Below, one piece after another: positions 46,239-57,780 of a stretch of DNA of 64,000 bases (position 1 is the stretch's first letter; each line of letters begins with the position of its first letter). Position numbers and translations under genes: made by a program. The DNA comes from Cymbidium sinense. Its lineage: Eukaryota > Streptophyta > Magnoliopsida > Asparagales > Orchidaceae. Below the pieces are notes generated by a model that did not search any database, was not told the DNA's origin, and saw nothing but the letters and a program-made list of their open reading frames with translations. The DNA lies in contig CM038222.1 of assembly GCA_021442155.1 (NCBI GenBank), positions 61,416,266 through 61,480,265 on the forward strand, in the 5' to 3' direction.

Positions 46239-49200
46239 TGTTGACCTACAACTATGTGCCATTAAATTAAATAAATACAAATTAAAATCCCATAATCACA
46301 ATCAATTAAATTGATAAAAATTTGACTTCATAATGCCAAAGCATCAAAATTAATTAAATAGAAATATCATCAATTAATGATCGATCCAAAAATTAAAATT
46401 AATTTTTAATGAAATTATGCGCATATCGAAGTCGGAAAGCTCGACGATGTCTAAACGACCTCCGCTTGCAAATTGATCGACCGCGCCAAACGTCGAGACC
46501 TATCAAACGACACCTTCCGAGACCCATTCGCAAAGTGCGCGAATGTCGATCAATCGACGCGCATAATTTAAACCTAATTTCTCGACCACGCCGACGTTGT
46601 CCAACAAATGATCACGAATTGATCGCATCTGCGTTTCGCATAACCAAACAACAATTGACCCATATTGTTGTGGTTTATATAAATATCATATAAAATAATA
46701 TTAAATTATAATTAAAGAATTAAGCTAATCTCTTAATCCTTAAATCCCTAAATCGCCAATCCCTACCAATTATTCCTGATTAGGGGTATAATGAAAGAAG
46801 GGTTATTCGTGACTCTCATTCTTTTCACGATCCTCTTCGCTTCTCCGCTTCTCAAGTTTCACGCTCTCTCCTCTCTTTCCTCTCTCTTCGCTTCGCTTTC
46901 ACTCTCTTCCTCTCTCGCTTTCCTTTTCTCTGCTCTCGCTTCTGATCGAAGCTCTCCCAGATACTCTGATTCTCCTCTTCACTCTGACTCGTTCTCGCCG
47001 AGCTGAACCTCCCTTCTCCTTCTCATGAGCCCCTCAGTGTTCCTTTCTTCTTTCAAGCTCGACCACTGAGAACAGATCTCGATCCATCCTGATTCCTTCC
47101 AACCAAAACCTCCGTGTTGTTTCCTTTCAAAGTTGTACTTTGCTATGGTTTCTCTTGAAGGAAATGATTTCGATTTACCCTTATGTGTTCTATTGTGGAT
47201 TTAAGTGGTTTAATCTCTCCTGTGGTTGGAGTGTTAAAATCCTTTCTTCCTCCTTCCAAGCCGAGCAAACAAAGGAAACTCTTCTTCCCCTTCCTCCTTC
47301 TTCGGACCTAGCCAAAGACTTTGTCATTTAATCTTCCTCTTTTCTAATTTTGGGAGTTTTATCGTAGTTTTGTGTTTTGCTTGGTAAAATCTAAACTGCA
47401 ACTAATAGAAAAGAAAGGAGCAATGTGATCTTAAATTTCATAAGGGCTCAAAGCTTGGATTTTAGGATGAAATCTTCCCTTCATGTTAATTAAAAGCAAA
47501 TTCATTTTATGTTGTCTCAATCTCTTGATTGAGGTTGTCATGTTGTTTGAATGGGAAATATTGCAAGCTTTTGGTTACCTTGCTTGCTCTTTCCACTATT
47601 GATTACTTGCAATCATGAAAGTGGCTATCTTATAAAGGGAGAGTTGATTTGTCGGATTTATTAAACATAGTGTGATTGCTTAATCTATGTGGGTAAATTT
47701 CATATAATCATCATGATAAAGGAAGAGGATGGGGAAGGGTTGATTGACTTTGTGCTTGTTTTCTTTTGTGATCACTATGTTAATTAGCCTTTGAAATACA
47801 ACTGAAATGTGGCTTTGTGCAAGTTTAAAGCTTTCATTTTGGTGTTCGCTTTTTAAAGATGCATCTTGCCTGAGTTTGTTCATAACTTACAAGCAATTGT
47901 CAAGTCTCTATCTTGCATTAAAATTCTATGTTTGCTTCATGGGTATTTGAGGTTGAAATCATGCAAGATATACTTTTATGCCTTTCTTGCTCTTGAATTA
48001 TGAAAGCATGTTGTGACAATGAACTCCTAATCCAATTAAATTTTACATGACTTCATCTTTGAAAGCTCACTTTGGTCATTAATATGATGTATGTTTCTTT
48101 CTCTTGATTTGAGGAAGAATGAAAAGAAAGCAAGTTTATTTTGGGACTAAGTATGATTTATACCGATTTCCTTTCTATTGCATCTTTATCTTACATGCAT
48201 ATGAAAATGTTGAGAATTGAAGATATAGAATATGTGTTTTCTTTATGATTATCACAAAGAAAAGATGAAATATATGCATATCTCTCACCTTTAATCGGCA
48301 TTTGGGCTTTAAGAAAGATATGTCTTTATATTCAAAGAGAAGAATGGAAGGTTTTTAATGTGATTTAAAAGTTTTATGTTACTACATTTGAATTTAAATG
48401 CAAAATTCAGGAATATGATGAAAATAACGCTATTAAATGTGCTTTATTTTAAGTATATATGCAAACATGTATAATATGAAGCTTTAAATTGCGGATAGAT
48501 CTACCAGTTTTCCAATATATGGGAAATGCTATTATCAAAATTTCGTGTCACGACACACCTATACATGTCTTTCGACATGGTGGGTGCCCACATGGCAACC
48601 CCCACTTGGGAAGAGCCGGAGGCAGAATTTTGATCTAATCAAAGTTTATGCCTTTCCTTTTATTTATACGCAATTTTAAATTATGATATAGTCACCATGT
48701 TCCAACATGGGAATGCTATGCCATCAAAATTTCTACGCTGTCTCAATGACATACACCTATACACGCCTTTCTCGAGGCCGTTATGAACCCCACTTCATAA
48801 AGAGAGTAGAAATTTTGATGCTCCTAATCAAATGTTTACGCAGCAGCCTTTCCTTTATTTATATGAAATGAGAGCTTTAAATTTATGATATATACCACCA
48901 TGTTCTCCAACATGGTAGGAATATGCTATCAAAATTTACTGGTCAATGACATACACCTATACATGTCTTTCGACATGGGCATGTAAGAACCCCCACTCAT
49001 GGGAAGAGCCATAGAATTTTGATTATTTTGCTCATGTAAGATCTCGCTCACATTGTTCCAATGCGCGGAAAACCTGCGGATAGACTCACGCTTGTTCCAA
49101 CGGCGAAATCTTATAGTTTGCTCACGCTTGCCCAACGCGAAATGTCAGGTCAGAACCCATACACTTTCGGCGTGGTGGGTAAATTCCGCTGTCTCTCACG

Positions 49201-52185
49201 ACACCTACCATACACGCCTTTCTGGCGGTGAAGACCTCGCATGGGATGACGAGAGCCAAATTTTCAAAATAAAAAAAATGTCAAATGCTTATACTTTAAT
49301 TTCATATACATGTGAATGCAAATTTATCTATGTTATAAGATGCTCACATTGTTCCAATGCTGCATCGGATATTGCTCACGCCGTTCCAACGCGGCAATAA
49401 ATGCTCAACCCATACACGCCTTGGCGTGGTGGGTAAAATTTTCGCTGTCTCACAATACTACCATACACGCCTTTCAAGCGTGAAGACCTATGGCAATATG
49501 ATGACGGAGGTCACAAATTTTCTTAAAAAAAGAAGATAAAAGAAAGGATGAAATGCCAGTTCACATGTTGGCTTAAAGTGCTTCTTAGGTTATATATGAA
49601 TACTCATATCCTCTACTTTACATGTATTCACAATCAGATTTACATACATAAATGAGATATAGTGAAGACAAGAAAAATACATGATAAACTAAATCTATCA
49701 TATAACTGACATATCAAGAAGATAAAAAATTATGAGTTAGAAAAGAAACTCACAAGTATGGTACACACCTTAATCCTCGGTTGAAAGAACTTAAACTGTG
49801 TGGAAGGAGAGTAGAAAAATGTAAGATTTTGTAGGAAACCCCTCCTATTTATAGCTTCTGGCCCTTCCTTGCCATCTACTCTGAATACGCTTGTCATAAA
49901 ATCAGACGCATAACTATCAAGGATGCCATTCATGTCAGACGATTAATGCATATTTATGCCCTCATGATCCTTATCCTTTGAAAAGGAAAGTAAAGTCTTT
50001 GCCATCCTCTTAATAAATTTAATGAGTTTGTGTCCCCCCCACTTGCCATGAGTTTGCTGAGGGAGGTGGATTTTAATTAATCCACTTCCTCTTTAAATGA
50101 AATATTTAATAACCACTCATATTTTTTATTCCTTCCTTTCAAGAGAAATAAACCTATGGATATGGTCATATGGGCCTCAAAAATATTATTTATACTTCTG
50201 ATTTTATACATAAAGAGATATTATCTAAATCAAATCTCTATTTTAGCATTATTTACTTATTTGATCATACGCTCTAAATCAATTATATTTCACCCTTTAT
50301 TGATTTGTAACATAAAGAGAGGCTATTAGCCAAATCAAATTTAAGCTCATTTTGCCATTACTTTACTTATGATCATAGCCTCTAAATCAATTATTTTCAC
50401 CCCTTTATGTACATTTTTTGCATATGGACATGTGGCTATAAAATAAAGAATATAATATATCATCCCTATCGGTCTTCTGACCGTCCGCTAAAAAACCCAA
50501 AATGATATTGAATAAACTCAAATCGACTTACATTTCAACTATTCAATGTCCATACAACATTCTAAAAGAATGATATCAGATGATGTCTGAATGCCCAAAC
50601 ATGTGACGTGAAGATAAAAAGAGATAATTACATAATCCCTTGTCTTCTGACGTCTTAACAAAACCTAAAATGTCATATTAAAATCTAATCAAATCAACAT
50701 ATATTTCAACTATATTCAATGTCCATACAACATTTTAAAAGAACAGATACTCAGATGATGTGTCAAACAATAAATAACACGCACAAAAATAAACAAAAGA
50801 ATAAATGCTACATCCCTGGTTTCTAACGACCGTTAACAAAACTCAAAATCAAAATTTGACATCAACTTCAACATTACATCTTAATGTCCATGCAATTTTC
50901 AAAGAACGATATTCATATGCATGGAGTAAATACTAAGTCAAATACAAAAGAATATGTACATATCATCCCGGTTGGTCTTCTGACCGTCCCGTTAACAAAA
51001 CCTAAAAATGTGATATTATAAGAATTTCAAATTAATAATATCCGGAAGTTTAATTCACATATAATACAAGATATGAACCAACCAACATATTCTAAAAATT
51101 CAAATTCTGAAGAAAAGTCCCAAACCCGATCCTCTATGTTCAAACTAGAGTACAAGGTTTTGAAGGATTATACTTCTGAGATGATGAATTAGACCATCCT
51201 CGAAAAAGTAGACAAGGTCTATCAATTGATATTAACCCTAGATCGGGTAATTATAATTAAAATTTCAATGATAAATGATCATATATTCAAATCTAAAATC
51301 AATCATAAAATGATCAAAATTCAAAGAAAATACACAAAATATAAATAAAAAAAATGAAATTAATTATTTAAATTAAAAATAAAAAAATAAAAATAAAAAA
51401 TAAATAAATCAATTCACCCTCCGCAATTGTTTGTTCTGTGACAAATTAAGAAAACTTTGCTCACAAAGAGCAATGTCAAATTAAATACATAACTACCTTC
51501 ACACTCAAATATTCCTAAAGTTCTAAAGCGACGCGGGTCGTGTCCTCGTCGCTGGTTTTGCCGGAGCATGACCACATAAATGGCGCACGACTGAGCCCTC
51601 GACCGTGGTTCGCCGCGATATGCACCACTAATTATTGCCACTACCAGCTCAGATGTTCCCCTTAACGCTTTTGAGCCGTGAAGAATGTATTTATGCAAAA
51701 GCTATGTTAGCTAAGGCCGACTTATATTTGTCCCCTGACAAACTCCACCCTGCGCCTACAAGGACACCTTGACGACGTAACCCATGTGTTGTCGACAAGG
51801 ATCCTTCTGGCGTCGACTACCTCCTCGACTAAGCAATTGTGGATCGGACAGGATGACTAACCATGGGATCTTGAGCTGCCATCGCTCCCCACAAAAGTTT
51901 TAAGTTAAAATAATAAATTTCATAAGTTCTAAACTCCACTCACGCAATTATATACTCGCTTTTAACGATTCATTGACTATTTTAATCGAAAGTGCTCTCT
52001 CAAGATGGGGTAATTAACTATAGGCTTAATAGAAACCCGAACCGTATAAAAAGTTCTCACCAAATGAGAACGAAATCTCCTAAGGTCTTATCTACTATTC
52101 ATCCGCTCAAATTATCACCGACACTTAAACAACATTTCTTTTCCTTTTTTTTTCAAAGAGGTCTGAAGAATTTTCTGATCCCACA
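46239..52185 (+). repeat. 3' LTR of the Tat/Ogre-like element (5.9 kb)
   Basis: Colinear with 29998-36139 over its full length, including TATA-like, CT-rich and array parts. A TATA-like TTTATATAAAT is clearer here (about 46675). Differences from the 5' LTR are mostly 1-6 nt indels clustered in words with C and G. Confidence 0.92.
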
Positions 52186-52190
52186 CCTCC
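52186..52190 (+). other. Target-site duplication CCTCC, right copy
   Basis: Directly follows the LTR end CCCACA and equals 29993-29997. Confidence 0.9.
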
Positions 52191-55100
52191 TGGTGGTCAG
52201 TGTAATCGTAGAGGTCGCCGAGAGACGGTCTCGCAGATGTCGCCGATGTCGTGACTTCATCTCCAAACTGGTCGGTAGATATTTAGTTTACTTATTTCTT
52301 TCGGGTAAAATTAAGTGTTGATATTTTTTTTTATTAATAAAATATACGATAAAGACTAATGCTTAATCACATCATGAATAATAGATGACATAGTATCGAG
52401 AACAGTTAATCTCACATCAATGCACAAAAAAGGGAAAACATTCTGCATACATGATCATATCAAAAAAGGCCATATATTGAAAAAGTAACATTAACAGCCA
52501 GAATACATTTCAAGTACATAAACCTGCGAGAAACTAATAGTCAGAATACATTTCAAGTACATAAGTCTAAAATAAACTAACAACCTAACGAAACAACACT
52601 AATGTCGCATTTGTGGACAGGTTGTCCTGTTATGTCCCGAATTTTTGCATAATCCACATATTTTGTTGGATCGCTGTATGTTCTCATCCATCAGACGCAG
52701 AAATCGCGCCCTGTGCCCGCCTTCTAACATTCGAGTTCATTCGTGATGACCCGAGCAAATGCATCGGCCATGTAATGAATGACGAAACCGATACGCTGCA
52801 TATCTATGAGTGTAAGTGGGAAACGATTCTGATTTACATGACGCGTTCCCCATCACAAAGAATGACATGCGCATGGAATGTGCAAGAATCGCCATCGCAT
52901 AAGTGCAAGATTGTTCGCAATTCAACCTTGAATGATATGGGACATCGAAAACCAACTACATTTATTCTGCAGGATTCGAGCATCTTCTAAATTTTTTACG
53001 CTTATTTTTTGCAGCTTTAACACGCGGAGAGCTAATATCGAATCATTCACCTGATAAGCCGAGAAGTCGCTCTAGCTTGGTGAAGACGGCAACAAGATTG
53101 TAGAAAAATTGATGTAATTAAAGCTCGACCTAAGAATCCGCTGCTCTTCAAAGACACCATCAAACACTCGAGTTAAGGTCGAATCGGCATCTCATCATGA
53201 CACAATGTCCACTTCGTACATCTCTTACAGCCCACTCAACAAACTCCGCTTTAATATTTCTTTATGTATGTAATGTAACGATGTGAATGTCGCTTGATTA
53301 CCTATACATTTTCCGCACACAAACTCAAGATCGTAAATTTCCATCGTTCTGCACGCCTTCTTGAAGTTTTTCCTAAGATGGCAAACAATGCTTGTTTTGC
53401 CCAAGATAAAATTTCACGATCTACGCTAATCCGTAATGACGGCCGATATAATGCATAAATTAAAGGCATATAAATGGAACCAAGTCCCGCAATGTCATGA
53501 TAAACCAAATCCAAAACTCATCAGATTCTCGCTTCAACAATCAGAATGTCAAAGAGAATAAACCATTAAAGATCAATACCAATAAAGCAGAGTACTATGT
53601 ACTTTCCCAAGAGGAAAGTTCCATCAAGACTTGGACCGGCCTACTTGCCAACCGACATATGGTCCAAATGCCCAAAAAATGCGTTGAAAACGGCCAAAAT
53701 CGCTTGACTGAATGCGATACACAGTGCCAGGCATAACTGAACATACAACAAACATGAAGTGATCAAGTACACGGTAGGACTCCTCCCAGCTGCCAAATAT
53801 AACTTGTATAGCCTTTCTGTGGGCATCCCATGGTTTCATGTAGGACATTTTAATGTTAAATTTTGATTTTATGCGACCGATAATTTCCCTGAGTTTCAAA
53901 TTCAACTGACATCTAATAACGATATAAGAACAATAAATCGGGTTCACCGCATGTCTATCGCTCAATATCGAATGAGAATATGTGCGCGCTCACATACCGA
54001 AATCACTCAGACGCAGCTCTTCGCCGCGACGATGTAGACGCCACAAACATGGAATGTAATACAAAGTATCGCGAACCTCATTTTATTGAATCACTTGTCA
54101 CATATTCCACATTGTTGTTATCAATTACCACATAAGAATTTAAGCGTCATGGAAACACATCCTTCATTTAGGTTTGGAATGAAATTATCTTCTAGAAACA
54201 ATTTGGAGGCCATCAAAATTTAATTTCTTCATCCCATTCTTTGTGATCGAAGCTGAATGTAATCATTCTTACTAACATGTTTTCTTCAACGACACCGCTT
54301 TTATTAATAATCTCTCAAGATTCCACTGTTGCTTGATATTGTTCTCTATATCACCTTCGCCATCATCTCGGTTCAACTCGTTATCAGATTGTTTCTATCT
54401 CCGCTAAGAGCAACCTGATCAACCTGCTCACCCATAGTAAGTTGAGGCCATATGATGAGCATGAATATGAGATGCGATACGCCTACATCATCGCCAAAGA
54501 ATGTAAGCAATGAAAATGAAAATATGTACTCGATAAGTTAGCTCAAACAACTTACCAATGATATTCCTGGAGGTATTCGTTGGAAAGTTTCGTTAAATTC
54601 ATCTTCGATAACCATGAAGCTTCTGAGATCATCCGGTTAATTCAATTTCAACGATACAATAACAGCCAGACACTTCACGTGATGACCACTCACAAACTCC
54701 GCTATCATTTAATGTAAGAATGAACCGACACCAGAAACCTACATATAAGATTAATCGAACCGATCGAATCAACTTTAAGGACGCATGATTCGATTTCGTA
54801 CGCTAAAATCGCCCCAAGAATTAATATAGACGCTTTTTTCCGCCACTATACGGAAGAAATCCACTAACACTAAGACTGTCATAATATAAGACTAAACATA
54901 TCGTTCAACTCATATTCAATCAAATATGTGTATGAGAGTGAATGTTGCACTGCTTATATTAAAATTAATCTTCATCTTACAAACAAAAAAATAAAAAAAT
55001 CAAAGATCCGACTTATGAAATGATTGAAAAATTAAGCTTCTTAAAGATGATCCCAAACAAGCTGTATAATGATTGAAAAATTATGCTTCTCCCATACTTA

Positions 55101-55915
55101 TCTCAAAATACAAAGATAAACAAAACCTCACCTACGTCGATTCGATTTAAAATGCCTTTGTGTTCTACACAAGCTTCACATTATTAATTCTATTTCCAAT
55201 TATATATTTTAAACATAAGAAATAAACAAAAAAAATATATATTTTAAACTCAATACATTCTACAAATCCAGAGTTTAAGACACATACTATTCATTTGCTA
55301 AAAAGAGAACATTAATAATTTATAAATGTAAGAATATTAAGAATAATCAAGACTACAAATCCGAGTTTAAGACACATAACTACGATTTTTTTCTTCATAT
55401 TTGAATCTTCCTATTTGATACACTTTCTTCATTCTCCATAAATAACATAAGGGCTCCAAATTTACTACACACAAATATTATACCCAAAGAAAAACCTAAA
55501 GTAAGTTAAATTGACATTATGTTTGCCTACAAACATCATAAAATAAAACAAATACATGTCACATTCACATATTACTCGTTTGTTTTGAAAAAAGAAAAAA
55601 ACGACAAAAAATACCTTCTTTCCGCAATCCGGTCGGATCGCCGTTAGGGGGCTAAGGCATGGGTGCCTGATGGGCTAAACTACGGCATGGGTAGGGAAGC
55701 TACCGGGTTTCGTCACGCCTCTGGGGAGAAGGAAACCGAGATCGGATCGTCAGGTCCCATCTCTGCTCGCTATTTTAAAAAAAAAGGCAAAATTTTAAAC
55801 TAAGCACCTTTAAACCTTAATAATTAAATAAAGCTTAAAAAATTTCAAAATAAAAGACAAGAATTGCCTCGACGCAGACAGTTAGCAGCCCGCTAAAAAT
55901 ACGCCTAAAGTATTT
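52191..55915 (-). mobile_element. MULE, right arm of the palindromic pair
   Basis: Reverse-complement counterpart of 26340-29992, from about 52271 outward. In AT-rich parts the arms agree closely (for example CTTTGGGTATAATATTTGTG), less so in GC-rich parts. Minus-strand coding remnants: MuDR DNA-binding part (about 54000-54220), transposase (53624-53965) and SWIM-like zinc finger (52760-52955). The GC-rich outer end (55.62-55.91 kb) corresponds to the left arm's 26.34-26.6 kb. The first 80 bp (52191-52270) have no match in the left arm and belong to the spacer of the palindrome. Confidence 0.85.
53624..53965 (-). pseudogene. MULE transposase N-terminal core, remnant
   Basis: Open frame of 113 codons with KPWDAHRKAIQVIFGSWEES, YRVLDHFMFV, PGTVYRI and RIFWAFGPYVGWQVGR, the conserved block just upstream of the catalytic domain of plant MULE transposases. 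The next block, with the first catalytic Asp, is in another frame. Together the two arms show most of one transposase but neither is intact. Confidence 0.8.
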
Positions 55916-55928
55916 TTTTTTAAAAAAA

Positions 55929-56146
55929 AGGAATACATATCACAATTCTTATCTATTTACATATCTAACATCACACTAAAATATATTTTTATTTATATTT
56001 AACATCTAAAGTTATTATTTATCTAATATTTTCTTTCTACGCTTAAAAAGATTTTACTTTTTTTTAAGTGTTTTGATTTGAAAAGAATAAGAAGATTATT
56101 AGAGTATTGACATAAATATAAGAATGTAAGACAGATATAAATCCCC
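55929..56146. mobile_element. Small MITE of the 20.6-kb family
   Basis: Left end GGAATACATATCACAATTCT and worn right end ATAAGAATGTAAGACAGATATAAATCCCC, an inverted match. Same terminal sequence as the elements at 20.6 and 56.6 kb. Ends approximate. Confidence 0.5.
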
Positions 56147-56624
56147 AAAAAATACTAATTTTGTAATTACTGAGTCCTCAACTTTAATTTTTTTAATAAA
56201 TATCAAAATTTTATATTTAAAATATATTTATATACATAAAAAGATAAATTTTATTAAAATTTAATAATCTTTACATAAAATTAAAATTTATATTTATGTA
56301 AATATGAATTTAAATATGAAAAATATAAGAAAATGATATGTAAAACGTATAATTTATATTTATATAAATTTATTACACATTTTAAACGTATCCCAACAGA
56401 GAACCCATTCTTGTATTTTTACATATTTAAATTTAAAATTTCATATTTACATAAATATTATAATTTTTTGTAATTTTATATAAAAATTTTAATAAAATTT
56501 ATCTTTTTATGTATATAAAAACAAATATATTTTAAAAATGAAATTTAGATATTTATTAAAAAGAGAAATTAAAGTTGAGGTCTTGGAGCAAAATTATAAA
56601 ATTAGTATTTTTTGGGGATTTATA
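56136..56624. mobile_element. Foldback MITE, 489 bp
   Basis: 27-bp perfect terminal inverted repeats: TATAAATCCCCAAAAAATAC... at 56136 and ...GTATTTTTTGGGGATTTATA ending at 56624. Pairing continues imperfectly inward (CTCAACTTTAATTT with AAATTAAAGTTGAG, ATAAAAAGATAAATTTTATT with its complement), so nearly the whole element folds into a hairpin. No coding capacity. Confidence 0.8.
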
Positions 56625-56851
56625 TACATACTACACAATTCTTATGTATTTACATATCTAACACCTAAACTTCAATTTTTACATATATAATACCCTAATC
56701 TTCAATATCACATCAAAAATACCACTTTATTCACTTTTTAAAAATGGAATGCATCTTTTTAAGCATAAAAAAGTATTAAATAAGTAAATATCTAACTTCA
56801 GATGTTAGATATGTAAATACATTAGAATTGTGTGATATGTATGTGAATTCC
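56619..56851. mobile_element. Small MITE of the 20.6-kb family
   Basis: GGGGATTTATATACATACTA, CACAATTCTTATGTATTTAC at the left; TAGATATGTAAATACATTAG, AATTGTGTGATATGTATGTG, AATTCCC at the right. Inverted ends of about 45 bp. It overlaps the end of the foldback MITE, as if one inserted at the terminus of the other. A further loose right end recurs at 56879-56929. Confidence 0.7.
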
Positions 56852-56929
56852 CTTTTTTAAAAAAAATATATATTTTTTAGATATGTAAATACATAAGAAT
56901 TGTGTGATATATATATGTAAATTCCCTTT

Positions 56930-57411
56930 TTTTTTAAAAAAAATATATATATTTTAGCAATATAACGGCATGTGTATTTTGAATTTTTTTTTTAAGCATA
57001 TTTCACTAATTAAGATTTAAAAGATGCTTAGTTTAAAAATTTAGCCAATAATATATGTTATAAAATTAAGAGTGCCAAGAATTTGTTGTTTGCCTAAAAA
57101 TTTGATTGTAGTTTAGATGATGTTGTAATGAAAGGTTTAATGTCTCTTCCTTTTGACGATTTAACAGGAAAGAAGATAAACCTATCAATAACCAGTTACA
57201 TTCACTCCAAGAATCCATAAGGAAGTTCAATTCAAAGATACAAAATTTTGAAATGAATCTATAGCCTCTTGTGTTTTGGATAAAATAACTTCAACCTAGT
57301 TAGGTTTTGCTAAAAGCTTAATCTATATGAAAGGACATCGCCATAATCCTCACATTGTCATCATCGACGAAAATTTGTACTTCGAAAAAAAGATTTGGGG
57401 AAGGATACCAT
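56930..57411. other. Intron DNA next to exon 1
   Basis: AT-rich to about 57110, then ordinary unique-looking intron sequence. No exon, element end or RNA gene recognised. Confidence 0.45.
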
Positions 57412-57413
57412 AC

Positions 57414-57698
57414 CTCTCTAGCAAGCAGCCTATACGCGCGCTTGACTTCGGCCGCGGTGGCATTCCGGCGGACTCCAAGCACGGCGTAATGGTCCTGATC
57501 GATTCGGCCGCTCTCCGCGGTGGCCGCCACAACCACAGGTCCAGCACCGCCGCCAAGACGGTAGCCAGGCCTAAAGCCGAAGCCGATCCCAGAGAAGTAG
57601 AGTGGTTTTTTCGCCGGAAGAGGAAGGAAGAGAAGGCCCAGGCCGAGGCCTCCTCCGCCGTCGGGGGAGGTCCGACGAACGAGGCAGCAAGGCTGCAT
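57414..57698 (-). CDS. J-domain membrane protein, exon 1 (residues 1-95)
   Basis: The frame is open upstream to a TTG at 57719, but the first ATG is at 57696-57698, giving 95 codons. Residues 1-60 are low in acidic residues and rich in G, L, R and P, fitting a chloroplast transit peptide with cleavage near VVVAA|TAES (inference). Residues 69-95, starting DHYAVLGVRRNATAAEVKRA and ending LLARE, are helices I and II of a J domain. The exon ends GAG|GTATGG in phase 0, exactly where the HPD-bearing exon 2 must follow. The exon is GC-rich. The rest of the J domain lies 41.9 kb away at 15.5 and 14.2 kb. Plus-strand frames over the same stretch are shadows. Confidence 0.9.
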
Positions 57699-57770
57699 CG
57701 CTGCTCCAAGCCAGACCAATGGATGAGAGACCGACCATTATTTTTTTGTTAAAATAAAAGTAATATTTCA

Positions 57771-57780
57771 ATATTATAAA
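57771..57780 (-). promoter_or_regulatory. Possible TATA-like box of the J-domain gene
   Basis: Minus-strand TTTATAATAT about 75 nt upstream of the ATG at 57698. The AT-rich flank makes a chance match possible. Confidence 0.3.

Larger units (their letters stand above)
29998..52185 (+). mobile_element. Complete Tat/Ogre-like Ty3/gypsy element, 22.2 kb
   Basis: 5' LTR 29998-36139, primer-binding site 36143-36161, leader of about 2 kb, gag (38.18-39 kb), protease/linker (40.16-40.36), reverse transcriptase (41.3-42.0), RNase H (42.2-42.9), integrase (43.3-44.3), tandem-repeat 3' region (44.6-46.0), polypurine tract, 3' LTR 46239-52185. Ends are TGTTGACC...GATCCCACA and the target-site duplication is CCTCC on both sides. 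Large LTRs, the arginine-type primer site, long leader and repeat-rich 3' end are typical of the Tat/Ogre lineage. All reading frames are interrupted, so it is not autonomous as read. The two LTRs are colinear but differ by many short indels. It lies at the centre of a MULE palindrome in intron 1, antisense to the host gene. Confidence 0.93.
15563..57413 (-). other. Giant intron 1 of the J-domain gene (41,851 bp)
   Basis: Runs from donor GAG|GTATGG at 57414/57413 to the acceptor CTGCAG at 15563. It splits the J domain between the end of helix II and the HPD loop. It contains nearly all the transposons of this window: RTE fragments, a deleted gypsy element, a decayed RTE LINE, hAT and other MITEs, a palindromic MULE and a complete 22-kb Tat/Ogre-like element. 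No other host gene was seen inside. That the two halves are one gene is inferred from phase-perfect reconstruction of the domain; transcript evidence is not available here. Confidence 0.75.

Noticed and set aside
57327..57752. 141-codon plus-strand open frame over exon 1
   Set aside because: Mirror of the GC-rich J-domain exon; the minus strand carries the DHYAVLGV J-domain motif and a phase-correct donor.
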